A DNA stretch of 64,000 bases from Methylorubrum rhodesianum. Lineage in GTDB: Bacteria; Pseudomonadota; Alphaproteobacteria; Rhizobiales; Beijerinckiaceae. The notes under the pieces are model-generated. The model saw only the letters and a list, made by a program, of their open reading frames with translations. It made no database searches and had not been told where the DNA came from. The stretch is from positions 1-64,000 of the forward strand of contig NZ_JACHOS010000009.1 in NCBI RefSeq assembly GCF_014199985.1. Direction: 5' to 3'. Each line of letters starts with the position of its first letter. Position 1 is the stretch's first letter. Position numbers and translations under genes: made by a program. Positions 1 through 9,092 of the stretch are shown piece by piece.

Positions 1-691
1 CTTCATCTCTCACGGTCCGGCCAAAGCCAGACCCGCAAGGACATGAACAAGCCGCCCACGTTTCTCTTTCTCGTCGATTCACTTGTCAAAGAGCACGAAG
101 CCGACACCCGAAGGTGATGCCTCCACCAAAGACGCGCCGACAGCCCGGTTGCCCGGCCCATGCAGCCCACCCTCGGCGATGAAGTCCGCGGCGCAGGTCG
201 AACCCGCCGCCAGCGGTCCGCGGCGTCTAGAGCCGGCGAACCGTCCTGTCAACCGCCCCGATCAAGCGCCACGGCGCCGGAGACGATCGACACCCCGGGA
301 CGAGAAGGACAGCGATCGCCCGATCCAGTTACCCGGATCAGCTCCGCTCCACCGACAATCCCGAAGACCGTCGAAGCCCTCGCCCACCAAGCGGTGGACC
401 GCGGCGCCCCGTCGGTGAGGCAGCATTTATGGGGTCAACGATCCGGCGTCAACGGCCCAGTCGAAAAAAGTTCCGCAGCACATCACGCCAACATGACCGC
501 CGTGCGACGGCACCCTTCCGGGGACGCGTCGGTGAAGGGAGTGCCGTCGCCTCAATCTGGACATGCTGGCCTCGGACATCCGTCCCGTCGGTCACCCTTC
601 CTGCCTCGAACTCCCCTGTCGCTCGCGCCGCGTGCGTCTGGTAGGACGAAGCGGCAGAATCCGGTCCGAAGCGCCGACGCAGAGGAAGTCC
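1..691. other. Stretch without a recognisable gene
   Basis: I see no convincing coding region before the M23 peptidase. Open frames here are long only because GC is high, their products are Arg/Pro/Ser-rich without recognisable domains, and none has a clear ribosome-binding site. The first 110 bases are somewhat less GC-rich and could be the tail or leader of a gene to the left. No tRNA-like or terminator-like structure was recognised. Confidence 0.5.
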
Positions 692-2779
692 GTGACGCGC
701 GAGCGACTGAAGATCGGGGGAACGGCCGGGACGGCGAAGCAGCGCCCGCCGACGCTGCCGCGCGGCGTCGAGCCGCCGCTCAACCTCTTAGGCGCGGATG
801 CCCGGCAGATCGACCGCCGGGACGTCAACCTGCGCTGGCTCTGCGCCAGCGCGCTCACCGGCATCACCGGTGTGCTCCTGATGGGCGCGGCGATCCATGT
901 TTCGCTTCAGGGCGAGGTTTCGCTCGCCGCCGTCTCGGATCGTCCGAATCTCGGGCCCCGCCCGCAGACCCAGGCGCCGTCGATCGAGGAACCCGGCATC
1001 GCCTCCGCCCAGAAGGGCGACCGGCTTGTGCGCAACCTGATGATCGCTTCGGCCAAGCAGAGCTTTCGCACCCCGGTCACCGTGCGGCTCGGCGATCGGG
1101 AGATCATCAAGGTCCGGCCCTTCGTCCGGATCTCGTCCAACCTGTCGATGTCGACCGGCGTGTTCGCCAGCGATATCCCGCGTTTCGATCCGATGAAGTT
1201 CGTTTCCGACGAGCCGCAGGAACGCGCGCCCGATCCCGGCGCGGCGGACGCGCCGGGGGCCGAGGTGACGGTGGTCAAGCGCGATCTCGCGGAGATCGCG
1301 ATCGATCCGGGGTCGCCTGCACTGTCGGACGAGGACGTGACCGCGCAGATCGAGGAGGAGCGGCGTCTCGCGGCAGAGGCCGGGCGCCGGACGGCCCTGC
1401 CGCTGGCGCCGCAGATCCTGCTCTCGCGCACCCTGCAGCAGGGCACCGCCTTCAGCGGATTCGGGGACGGCAACGGGAAGCCCAAGCTCGGCGAGGAGAA
1501 CAGCCCCTTCAAATCGATCGAAGTCCTCGTCGTCCCCGAGAACGTGACGAAGCTCGCCAAGGTCGAGCTCCGCTCCGGCGAGGCGCCGCTCGTCGAGGAG
1601 CGCGACCTCGCGCTCAAGCGCGGCGAGACCCTCGATGGCGTGCTGAAGGCAACGGGGCACGCCTCCGACGCGGCGATCGCAGGCATCGTCGCGGCGCTCG
1701 GCGGCAAGGCCAAGGTGGCGGCCCTGTCGGAGGGCCAGCAATTCCGCGTGCAGATCGCGCCGGGCCCGAAACCCGGCGACGGGCGGCAGGTGACCCGGGT
1801 GGTGCTGTTCGGCGAGAGCGGCGTCCAGGCGATCGCCGCCCTCAACGATCACGCGGCCTTCGTGCCGGTCGCGCCCCCCGTGGACGAGTCGCGGGGGCGC
1901 AACCGGGAACAGGCTCAGGCCGACGCGCCGGACGGCGAGGAAGAGGACGAGGGCAGCGGGCCCCGGCTCTACCAGAGCCTCTACGAGACCGGCGCGCGCC
2001 ACGAGGTGCCGCGCTCGACGATCGAGGATATCATCCGGATCTTCAGCTACGACATCGATTTCCAGCGCCGCATCTCATCCGGCGACGGGATCGACCTGTT
2101 CTACACCTACGACGAGGAGGCCGGCCCCAGCGCCGCCGAGCGGCCGGAACTGCTCTACGCCGCGCTCAATCTGGGCGGCGAGTCGCGCAAGGTCTACCGC
2201 TTCCAGTCGCCCGACGATGGCTCAATCGACTATCTCGACGAACAGGGCCGCTCGCTCAAGAAGTTCCTGATCCGCAAGCCCATCGCCGACGGCATCATGC
2301 GTTCGGGCTTCGGCTACCGGCGCCACCCGATCCTCGGCTACGCCAAGCTGCATACCGGCGTCGACTGGGCCAACCCGATCGGCACGCCGATCGTGGCCGC
2401 CGGCAACGGCACCGTCATCAAGGCGGAATGGGACTCGGGCTACGGACGCCGGGTCGAGGTGCAGCACATCAACGGCTACGTCACGACCTACAACCACATG
2501 TCGCGCTTCGCCCGCGGGATCAGCGCCGGCACCCGCGTGCGGCAGGGGCAGGTGATCGGCTATGTCGGCTCGACCGGCCTCTCCACCGGCGCGCACCTCC
2601 ATTACGAGGTGATCATCAACGGCCACTTCGTCGATCCGATGAAGATCCGCGTGCCGCGCGGGCGCGAACTCGACGGTCGCCTGCTCGCCGAGTTCAAGCG
2701 TCAGCGCGACCAGACCGAGACGACGATGCAGAAGTCGAAGACCGCGACGGCGATGGCGCAGCGCGACGCGATGCGGTGA
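692..2779 (+). CDS. M23 family (LytM-type) membrane-anchored peptidoglycan endopeptidase
   Basis: Cell-envelope protein expected to cleave or help remodel peptidoglycan cross-links in the periplasm. With the GTG start at 692 it is 695 aa; AGAGGAAG lies a few bases upstream, which decided this start over an in-frame start about 130 bases earlier. One membrane segment is visible at about residues 50-71, followed by a long low-complexity, charged periplasmic region (about 72-520) and a C-terminal M23/LytM domain. The zinc-site motifs are intact: HTGVD at 554-558 and HLHYE at 635-639, so the domain should be catalytically competent rather than a degenerate EnvC-type activator. It stands alone, followed by a gene on the other strand. 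The exact physiological substrate cannot be inferred. Confidence 0.9.
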   Translation: MTRERLKIGGTAGTAKQRPPTLPRGVEPPLNLLGADARQIDRRDVNLRWLCASALTGITGVLLMGAAIHVSLQGEVSLAAVSDRPNLGPRPQTQAPSIEEPGIASAQKGDRLVRNLMIASAKQSFRTPVTVRLGDREIIKVRPFVRISSNLSMSTGVFASDIPRFDPMKFVSDEPQERAPDPGAADAPGAEVTVVKRDLAEIAIDPGSPALSDEDVTAQIEEERRLAAEAGRRTALPLAPQILLSRTLQQGTAFSGFGDGNGKPKLGEENSPFKSIEVLVVPENVTKLAKVELRSGEAPLVEERDLALKRGETLDGVLKATGHASDAAIAGIVAALGGKAKVAALSEGQQFRVQIAPGPKPGDGRQVTRVVLFGESGVQAIAALNDHAAFVPVAPPVDESRGRNREQAQADAPDGEEEDEGSGPRLYQSLYETGARHEVPRSTIEDIIRIFSYDIDFQRRISSGDGIDLFYTYDEEAGPSAAERPELLYAALNLGGESRKVYRFQSPDDGSIDYLDEQGRSLKKFLIRKPIADGIMRSGFGYRRHPILGYAKLHTGVDWANPIGTPIVAAGNGTVIKAEWDSGYGRRVEVQHINGYVTTYNHMSRFARGISAGTRVRQGQVIGYVGSTGLSTGAHLHYEVIINGHFVDPMKIRVPRGRELDGRLLAEFKRQRDQTETTMQKSKTATAMAQRDAMR

Positions 2780-2946
2780 GGCGGCGGGGACGACCGGGTG
2801 CGGCGAGCGCCCGGGCCGATCAAGTTCGGATCGTTCGAGACGATCGCACCGTACCTGGCCCCCTCACGGTCGCTCGCCGCCCCTCACGGATTCCCGATCG
2901 GCCGGTACGGCACAAGCCCCGGTGAGACATTGGATCAATCAAAGGT

Positions 2947-3843
2947 TTAGAATCCGAGCCGTGCACGCACATGTTCGGCCGTGATGCCACGGGCCCGCAG
3001 GTCCGCCAGGGACTCGGACCCCTTCGACTTGGCGAGCTTCTCGCCGTCCTCCGTCCGAATCAACGGGTGATGGTGATAGGCCGGCGCAGGAAGGCGCAGG
3101 AGACGCTGAAGCAGGGCGTGCAGATCGGTGGCCGCCTCGAGGTCCTGGCCGCGCACGACATGGGTGATCCCCTGCACGGCGTCGTCGCAGACCACCGAGA
3201 GGTGATAGCTCGTCGGCACGTCGCGTCGGGCGACCACCGCATCGCCCCAACGGGCGGGATCGGCGGAGACGGTCTCCAGCACGCCATCATCGGGTGAGAA
3301 GCGGCGGATGACGAGCGGTTCGGCAAGCCTCTGGAGCGCCGCCGCCATGTCGAGGCGCCAGGTGTGCGGCGCGCCCCGCTCACGACGGGCCGTCGCGTCG
3401 GCGGCGGACACGTGTCGGCAGGTGCCGGGGTAGAGCGGCGCGCCGTCGGGATCGCGCGGAACCGCCTCGCCGCGCGCGGCGCGGGCCGCGACCTCCGCCG
3501 CGATCTGCCCCCGCGAGCAGAAGCAGGGATAGATCAGCCCACCGGCCGCCATGGCATCGCGCGCCGCCGCGTAATCCGAAAAGTGCTCGGATTGGCGGCG
3601 GACGGGCGACGGGAAGCGCAGGCCGAGCCAGTCGAGGTCGGCCAGGATGCCGGCCACGAATTCGGGTCGGGTACGGCCGAGATCGATGTCCTCGATGCGC
3701 AGGAGCAGGCGCCCGCCCCATCGCTCGGCGATGCGGGCGTTCAGGAGCGCGGAATACGCGTGACCGAGATGCAGGTGGCCGTTCGGGCTCGGCGCGAAGC
3801 GCAGCACCGGTGCTGGCCCCGTCCCTTCAGACAAGCCGGCCAT
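2947..3843 (-). CDS. gluQ: Glutamyl-Q tRNA(Asp) synthetase
   Basis: Paralogue of glutamyl-tRNA synthetase that activates glutamate and transfers it to the queuosine base in the anticodon of tRNA(Asp), independently of the acceptor end. The 298-aa length fits a catalytic domain without the anticodon-binding region of true GluRS (about 470 aa or more). The class I signatures are present: HLGH at residues 25-28 and the KMSKS-equivalent KLAKSK at 269-274. RFAPSPNGHLHLGH near the N-terminus is typical of GluQ/GltX. It ends in TAA. The next gene on the same strand (3864-4163) starts upstream of it with a 20-base gap, so the two may be co-transcribed. Confusion with GltX is unlikely given the missing C-terminal domain. 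Confidence 0.93.
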   Translation of the reverse strand: MAGLSEGTGPAPVLRFAPSPNGHLHLGHAYSALLNARIAERWGGRLLLRIEDIDLGRTRPEFVAGILADLDWLGLRFPSPVRRQSEHFSDYAAARDAMAAGGLIYPCFCSRGQIAAEVAARAARGEAVPRDPDGAPLYPGTCRHVSAADATARRERGAPHTWRLDMAAALQRLAEPLVIRRFSPDDGVLETVSADPARWGDAVVARRDVPTSYHLSVVCDDAVQGITHVVRGQDLEAATDLHALLQRLLRLPAPAYHHHPLIRTEDGEKLAKSKGSESLADLRARGITAEHVRARLGF

Positions 3844-3863
3844 CGTTCACGGCGATGTCCCCG

Positions 3864-4163
3864 TCACGGCTCTCCGGCGTCGCGCCGGCAAGTCACGGGG
3901 CCGGGCGTGCAGGCGATGCCCGGCAGCGAGCAGGCGGTTTCCTCACCGATACGGCGGCAGACCTTGCAGCCGTCGCCCCACTCGGAACAGCTCTGATCCT
4001 GTGCCGGGTCCGAGACCGTCGCGGTCGTCGGCGCGGCGGGATGGGACGCGGGCGGGGCCAGGGCTCCGATCAAGACGGTCGCGGCCACGAGGGCGATCAC
4101 GCCCCAGGTCACCCGGCGGTCGAGGCGGGCGGTCTGCGGATCGGGAGAGAGGTCGGCGGCCAT
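3864..4163 (-). CDS. Small cysteine-rich membrane or exported protein
   Basis: A 99-aa protein I do not recognise. It has a short charged N-terminus, one hydrophobic segment at about residues 18-38 (signal anchor or uncleaved signal), then a Ala/Pro/Thr linker and a C-terminal half with six cysteines (within SCSEWGDGCKVCRRIG and the following 30 residues). The even number and spacing suggest disulfides in the periplasm or a small metal site. It lies 20 bases upstream of gluQ on the same strand, which suggests co-transcription but not a shared function. The start at 4163 has no strong ribosome-binding site. Composition and codon use match the neighbours, so I think the gene is real. Confidence 0.6.
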   Translation of the reverse strand: MAADLSPDPQTARLDRRVTWGVIALVAATVLIGALAPPASHPAAPTTATVSDPAQDQSCSEWGDGCKVCRRIGEETACSLPGIACTPGPVTCRRDAGEP

Positions 4164-4439
4164 GGCTGCGGTGTTCGCGCGGAAAATGCAGGGCTGTCAA
4201 CGCCGACGGACCGGCAGGTCGGTGATCAGATCATGAGCAGGGCGCCGGCGAGTCGCGTCCTGATCGCGGCCGAGTTGCTCGGTCACCGCTCACGATCATG
4301 TGGGCGTTGCGAACAAGCGTCACCGGCAATCTGTGCATGTGTCGCAGGAACTTCCGGCACGCTCGTTGCGATGACGCAAACCGGACGATCAAGAAGCGAC
4401 CTCGGGAGGAGAGACACACGCCACCACGGAGCCCCAGGC

Positions 4440-4658
4440 ATGCTCTACGGCCTCTACTTCCTGACCTGCATGGTCGCGAATCCCACGCACTGCGTCATGC
4501 GGGTCCATCGCTTCAACGAGGACATCGTCACCCCGCAACAATGCCTGTCGGTGGCCCAGCCGCAGATGGCGGCATGGCAGAACGCCCACGGTGACCGCTG
4601 GCGGGTCGCCCGCTTCCGCTGCGGCGCGCCGCCCCGGGATGACGGGACACGGATCTGA
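4440..4658 (+). CDS. Small hypothetical protein with N-terminal hydrophobic segment
   Basis: A 72-aa product that I do not recognise. The ATG at 4440 is preceded by GGAG at 4428-4431 with 8-base spacing. In-frame upstream extensions are Arg/Gly-rich and implausible, so this start was chosen. The N-terminus (MLYGLYFLTCMV) could be a short signal or membrane insertion segment. The rest contains three further cysteines and a Trp/Arg-rich C-terminus. It sits between a leftward gene (4163) and the 3' end of htpG, convergent with the latter. Small proteins of this appearance are common in Methylobacterium, but function is unknown. Confidence 0.55.
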   Translation: MLYGLYFLTCMVANPTHCVMRVHRFNEDIVTPQQCLSVAQPQMAAWQNAHGDRWRVARFRCGAPPRDDGTRI

Positions 4659-4688
4659 TCGTCCGCATCCCGCCCTTTCCTCAAGTCC

Positions 4689-6563
4689 TTACTGCGCCGG
4701 CGTGGCGGTACGGCCCGCCAGCGCCGCCGCGACGGCGCGGGCGAAGGCCACCGGGTCACGGGGCGTGTCACCGTCCTGAACCCGCGCGAGATCGAGCAGC
4801 GTGCCGGCCTCGGCCTTCAGATCCTCGCCAGCCTCGGCCCGGTCGTTGAGGGAACGGATCAGGGCGTGACGCGGATTGATCTCCAGGATCGGCGCGGAAC
4901 CACCGAAGCCGCGGCCGGCCCGGCGCAGAAGGCGCTGCATCTGGAGGTCCGGCCCCATGCCGGAGGCGGCGAGCACGACGGCGCTGTCGACGAGGCGGTC
5001 GGTGACCCGCACGTCGGACACGTCCGGCTCCAGCGCCAGCTTGAGGGCGGCCACCAGCTTGTCGACCGGCGGCGCCTCGGCCTGCTCACCCTCGGTCTTG
5101 AACTTCGAGAGATCGGCCGCACCCTGCGTCACCGAGCGCAGGGGTTTGTCCTCGAACTTGCCGAGCTGTTCCGGCCAGAAGGCATCGACGTGGTCGGACA
5201 GCAGCAGAACCTCGACGCCGCGGGCGCGGAAGCCCTCGAGCTGGGCGGAGTTCTTGAGCGCCTCCACGTCGTCGGCGACGAGGTAGTAGATCGCCTCCTG
5301 CTCCGGCTTCATCCGCGACACGTAATCGGGCAGCGAGGTCCAGCCCTCTTGCGTCGATGAGCGGAAGCGCAGCAGCGGCGCGATCTCGGCGCGGCGCTCG
5401 AAATCCTCGTAGATCCCCTCCTTCAGCACCGAGCCGAAATTCTCGAAGAATTTCTGGTACTCGTCCGCCTTCTCCGTGTTCTTCGAGCGGCTCGACAGCT
5501 CGTTGATGACGCGGGTCGTGACGGCGCGGCGGATCTTCTGAAGCGTCGGCGTCGACTGCAGCATCTCGCGCGAGACGTTGAGCGGCAGGTCGTCGGTATC
5601 GACCACGCCGTGAACGAAGCGCAGCCAGTTCGGCAGCAACTCGGCCTCGTCGGTGATGAACATGCGCCGTACGTGCAGCCGCACCTTGGAGCGGCGGTCA
5701 TCCTCCACCGCCATGAACGGCTTCATGCTCGGCACGAACAGGAGGCCGGTGAATTCGAGCGCGCCTTCCGCCCGCCAGTGCAGGGTCGCCCAGGGCTCGT
5801 CGAAGCCGTGGCTGACGGTGCGGTAGAACTCCTTGTACTGCTCGTCCGTGATCTCCGATTTCGGCTTGCGCCAGAGCGCGGTGCCGCGGTTGGCCGCCTC
5901 CTCCTTGCCCTCGGCGTCACGGATGGCGATCGGCACGGCGATGTTGTCGGCCCATTTGCGCACGACGTGGTCAAGCCGATAGCTCTCCAGATACTCGTCG
6001 GCATCTTCCTTGAGGTGCAGCACGATATCGGTGCCGGCCTGCTCGCGGGCGGCCGGCTCCAGGGTGTAGCTGCCCTTGCCGTCGGAGGCCCAGGTCCAGG
6101 CCTCGTCCGAGCCCGCCCGGCGCGAGGTGACGGTGACGCGGTCGGCCACCATGAAGGCCGAGTAGAAGCCGACGCCGAACTGGCCGATCAGACTCGGGCG
6201 CAGATCCTCGCCGCCCTCACCCGCCTTCGCCTCGCCGAGCGCCTGCGAGAAGGCTCGGGTGCCGGAGCGGGCGATGGTGCCGAGATTCTGCGCCAGATCC
6301 TCCTTGGTCATGCCGATGCCGGAATCGGAGATGCTGAGGGTGCGCGCCGCCTTGTCGGGGGCGATCAGCACGCGGGCGTCGGAGGGGAGTGCCAGGGCCT
6401 CGTTGGTCAGCGCCTCGAAGCGGCGCCGGTCGGTCGCGTCGGCCGCATTGGCCACCAACTCGCGCAAAAAGATCTCGCGGTCGGAATAGAGCGCGTGGAC
6501 GACGAGATCCAACAGGCGCCCGACCTCGGCACCGAATTCGTGCCGCTCTACCGTCTCGCTCAA
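4689..6563 (-). CDS. htpG: Molecular chaperone HtpG (Hsp90 family)
   Basis: ATP-dependent cytosolic chaperone of the Hsp90 family. Typical features are the N-terminal GHKL ATPase domain ([14 protein letters not shown] near the start, then DSGIGMT and [15 protein letters not shown]), a middle domain with the [16 protein letters not shown] segment, and a C-terminal dimerisation domain. The length of 624 aa is normal. An ATG lies at 6569, only one base from GGAGG (6571-6575 on the opposite strand). A TTG two codons in (6563) has the same GGAGG at the ideal 7-base distance and gives an N-terminus [13 protein letters not shown], like other HtpGs, so I prefer TTG. It appears monocistronic. I saw no obvious heat-shock promoter or ROSE-like element. 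Confidence 0.95.
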   Translation of the reverse strand: MSETVERHEFGAEVGRLLDLVVHALYSDREIFLRELVANAADATDRRRFEALTNEALALPSDARVLIAPDKAARTLSISDSGIGMTKEDLAQNLGTIARSGTRAFSQALGEAKAGEGGEDLRPSLIGQFGVGFYSAFMVADRVTVTSRRAGSDEAWTWASDGKGSYTLEPAAREQAGTDIVLHLKEDADEYLESYRLDHVVRKWADNIAVPIAIRDAEGKEEAANRGTALWRKPKSEITDEQYKEFYRTVSHGFDEPWATLHWRAEGALEFTGLLFVPSMKPFMAVEDDRRSKVRLHVRRMFITDEAELLPNWLRFVHGVVDTDDLPLNVSREMLQSTPTLQKIRRAVTTRVINELSSRSKNTEKADEYQKFFENFGSVLKEGIYEDFERRAEIAPLLRFRSSTQEGWTSLPDYVSRMKPEQEAIYYLVADDVEALKNSAQLEGFRARGVEVLLLSDHVDAFWPEQLGKFEDKPLRSVTQGAADLSKFKTEGEQAEAPPVDKLVAALKLALEPDVSDVRVTDRLVDSAVVLAASGMGPDLQMQRLLRRAGRGFGGSAPILEINPRHALIRSLNDRAEAGEDLKAEAGTLLDLARVQDGDTPRDPVAFARAVAAALAGRTATPAQ

Positions 6564-6719
6564 GAGCATGCCTCCGCAGTTGGAGTGCCGCGCGAAACGA
6601 CCGCGGCAGCGCGGCCGATGTCTCGCGAACGGCACTCGGAAAAAGCGGGGGCGATATGCCTACGGCAGGACGGCAATTCAATCGCCGCGGGCGCGTGCCG
6701 GCGACGAAATCGTTGCGTT

Positions 6720-7070
6720 TCAGGCCGCCAAGGCCGCGGGCGATGCGGAGCCGGCGGCCGGCGCCGCCTCGATGCGCTGGTGGACGGTGTCGAACGCGGT
6801 GCGGATGGCCGCCACCGCATCCTCGACGGCGACCAGGGCGGCGAGCTGCAGGTTGCCCGGGACTTCACCGACGCGGCGGGTCGCGGAGACAATGGAGTGC
6901 TCGAGCCTCAACAATTCTTCCTCGGCATCCGCGCCGGAAAGATGGGCCAGCCGCTGAAGTGCCGCTTCCAAAGCATGGCGCAAGACAAGTGTTCTCACGC
7001 GATCCTGAAGGATCGCCCGGTCGTTCTGCTTCATGTGTGGAGATACCTGTCGATTCGCGAGGGCGATCAT
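6720..7070 (-). CDS. Small hypothetical helical protein
   Basis: An unrecognised protein of about 116 aa with no membrane segment. It reads as mostly alpha-helical and Ala/Leu/Arg-rich, ending in an Ala/Pro tail. The start is uncertain. ATG 7070 has a GGGGTGA just upstream; a second ATG at 7034 would give 104 aa but lacks a ribosome-binding site. Longer upstream extensions are Arg/Pro-rich and unlikely. It is transcribed divergently from the hydrolase gene at 7358, and the two must share the roughly 290-base region between them for regulation. Confidence 0.5.
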   Translation of the reverse strand: MIALANRQVSPHMKQNDRAILQDRVRTLVLRHALEAALQRLAHLSGADAEEELLRLEHSIVSATRRVGEVPGNLQLAALVAVEDAVAAIRTAFDTVHQRIEAAPAAGSASPAALAA

Positions 7071-7357
7071 GTCACCCCGCCCGCCCCGGCGCAGTTCCTT
7101 TTGTGCAACATTTGTGGAAAGGCCGCCGCGGCGAGGGAACCTTTTCAGATTTCGCGAGATGCGCGCTGCGCGCGGTCCTGCACTCGCAGGGCCGGCGGGC
7201 GGCGGCGAAAGCGTGTCCTTTAACCGACGCGCGGCCGGCGAATGCCGGACCTGCACCGGAACGTGGAGCGTGACGGTTGCCCTGCGCGCCCGCGCATGGT
7301 CCTGATCCTGCCTCGCGTTCCTGCTTTCCCGATCTCAGGTTTCGTCAGAGTTCCAAC

Positions 7358-8953
7358 ATGCCCGACACGCCCGTCTTCGCCCATGCGGCCGTCGCCGCCC
7401 CCCATGCCCTGGCGGCCGCGGCCGGGCAGAATGTGCTGGCGCAGGGCGGCAACGCGATCGAGGCGATGGTGGCCATGGCCGCGGCCATCGCGGTGGTCTA
7501 CCCGCACATGAACGGCATCGGCGGGGACGGCTTCTGGCTGATCCGCGAGCGCAACGGCCGGGTGCGCGGCATCGAGGCCTGCGGGCCGGCTGGAGCCCTC
7601 GCCACGCGGGCGCGATACCGGGAGAAGGGGCTCGACGCGATCCCCTCCCGCGGCCCGGATGCCGCGGTGACGGTCGCCGGAACGATCGGCGGCTGGCGCC
7701 TCGCCCTCGACATGGCCCGTGCCTTCGGCGGTCGGCTGCCCCTCGACGCGATCCTGGCGGATGCGATCCGCCACGCCCGCGAGGGCTGCGCGGTCTCGGC
7801 GTCGGAGGCGCGCTACGTGCCGAAGGAACTCGACACGCTGCACGACGCGCCGAACTTCGCGGCGACCTACCTGAACGAGGGCAAGCCCTACGCGGCGGGG
7901 GCGATCCGGGCGCAGCCCAAGCTCGCCGATACCCTGGCCCAGCTCGTCCATGCGGGGCTCGACGACTTCTACCGCGGCGACATCGCCCGAGAGATCGCCG
8001 CCGACTTGGAGCGGCTCGGCGCGCCGGTGACCCGCGCCGACCTCGAAGCCTATGCGGCCAAGGAGCGGGCGCCCCTGACCCTGCGGCGGCGCGATGCCAA
8101 GCTCTACAACTTCCCGCCGCCCACCCAGGGAATCGCGGCGCTGATCATCCTCGGGATCTTCGATCGGCTGAACATCCGCGAGCCGGAGACCACAGCCCAT
8201 TACCACGGGCTGATCGAGGCGACGAAGCGCGCCTTCGCCATCCGCGACCGCTTCGTCACCGATTTCGACCGACTCAAGGGCGACCCGGCCGCCTTCCTCG
8301 ATCCGAAGCGCCTCGACCGCGAGGCGGTGCTGATCGACATGGGCCGCGCGGCGAGCCTCCCGGTGCGCGCGGGCGAGGGCGACACCGTCTGGATGGGGGC
8401 GATCGATCGCGACGGCATGGCGGTCTCCTTCATCCAATCGGTCTACTGGGAGTACGGCTCCGGCACGGTGCTGCCCGCCACCGGCATCTGCTGGCAGAAC
8501 CGCGGCATGTCGTTCTCGCTCGACTCGAGCGCGGTGAACCCGCTGGAGCCGGGCCGGCGCCCATTCCACACCCTGATCCCGGCGCTGGCCGCCTTCGACG
8601 ACGGCCGGGTGATGTCCTACGGCTCCATGGGCGGCGACGGGCAGCCGCAGTTTCAGGCGCAGATCTTCACCCGCTACGCCGATTACGGGATGCCGGTGGC
8701 CGACGCGGTGGATGCGCCGCGCCTGCTCTACGGCCGCACCTGGGGCGCGGAATCGCTCAGCGTGAAGGTCGAGGACCGGTTCGATCCGGGCTGCATCGCG
8801 GCGCTCCGGCGGATGGGCCACGACATCGAGGAATTGGGCGGCGCCTACATCGACTCGCTGGGACATGCCGGCATGCTGGTGCGCCACCCGCGCGACGGAC
8901 GGATCGAGGCGACGCACGATCCGCGCTCCGATGGCGGCGCGGCCGGGCTCTGA
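7358..8953 (+). CDS. Gamma-glutamyltransferase-superfamily Ntn hydrolase, possibly oxamate amidohydrolase-like
   Basis: A 531-aa protein of the GGT fold (N-terminal nucleophile hydrolase that self-cleaves before a Thr). The N-terminal part has the family signatures LAQGGNAIEAMVAMAAA and HMNGIGGDGF. The expected nucleophile is Thr343 in DTVWMGAIDRDG; true GGTs have TTHxSVVD here, whereas the WMG version and the FIQSVYWEYGSG that follows resemble, to my memory, oxamate amidohydrolase HpxW. There is no signal peptide at the chosen ATG, so it is probably cytoplasmic, unlike periplasmic GGT. It is co-directional with dhaK, a methyltransferase and an oxalate/formate antiporter, which suits release of oxalate from an amide. 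The ribosome-binding site is weak. The superfamily is secure, the substrate is inference. Confidence 0.85.
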   Translation: MPDTPVFAHAAVAAPHALAAAAGQNVLAQGGNAIEAMVAMAAAIAVVYPHMNGIGGDGFWLIRERNGRVRGIEACGPAGALATRARYREKGLDAIPSRGPDAAVTVAGTIGGWRLALDMARAFGGRLPLDAILADAIRHAREGCAVSASEARYVPKELDTLHDAPNFAATYLNEGKPYAAGAIRAQPKLADTLAQLVHAGLDDFYRGDIAREIAADLERLGAPVTRADLEAYAAKERAPLTLRRRDAKLYNFPPPTQGIAALIILGIFDRLNIREPETTAHYHGLIEATKRAFAIRDRFVTDFDRLKGDPAAFLDPKRLDREAVLIDMGRAASLPVRAGEGDTVWMGAIDRDGMAVSFIQSVYWEYGSGTVLPATGICWQNRGMSFSLDSSAVNPLEPGRRPFHTLIPALAAFDDGRVMSYGSMGGDGQPQFQAQIFTRYADYGMPVADAVDAPRLLYGRTWGAESLSVKVEDRFDPGCIAALRRMGHDIEELGGAYIDSLGHAGMLVRHPRDGRIEATHDPRSDGGAAGL

Positions 8954-8980
8954 TGCGGGCCGGCCCGGGCTGAGGCGCCC

Positions 8981-9028
8981 AAGGGTTACACTGCCCAAGG
9001 GTTACACCGTCCGAGGGTTACACCGTCC
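8981..9028. repeat. Three tandem 16-bp units between the hydrolase and dhaK
   Basis: Three head-to-tail copies (8981-8996, 8997-9012, 9013-9028) of a unit close to AAGGGTTACACCGTCC, flanked by partial units (GCCC before, GAGG after). The copies differ at only two or three positions. They fill most of the gap between the stop of the upstream hydrolase and the ribosome-binding site of dhaK, so they lie in the dhaK leader or intergenic mRNA. Function is unknown; they could be repeated operator sites or simple slippage. Confidence 0.9.
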
Positions 9029-9092
9029 GAGGCACGCGATACCCTTCGCCCGAAGCCGGCCCGGCGAGCGGGCGAGACGGGAGGAGCAATCC

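Noticed and set aside
160..2925. A 921-codon open frame overlapping the M23 peptidase
   Set aside because: Arg/Pro/Gly-rich product without domains; it is the out-of-frame shadow of the M23 gene in GC-rich DNA.
5610..7223. A 537-codon frame opposite htpG
   Set aside because: Shadow frame; HtpG motifs on the minus strand are unambiguous.
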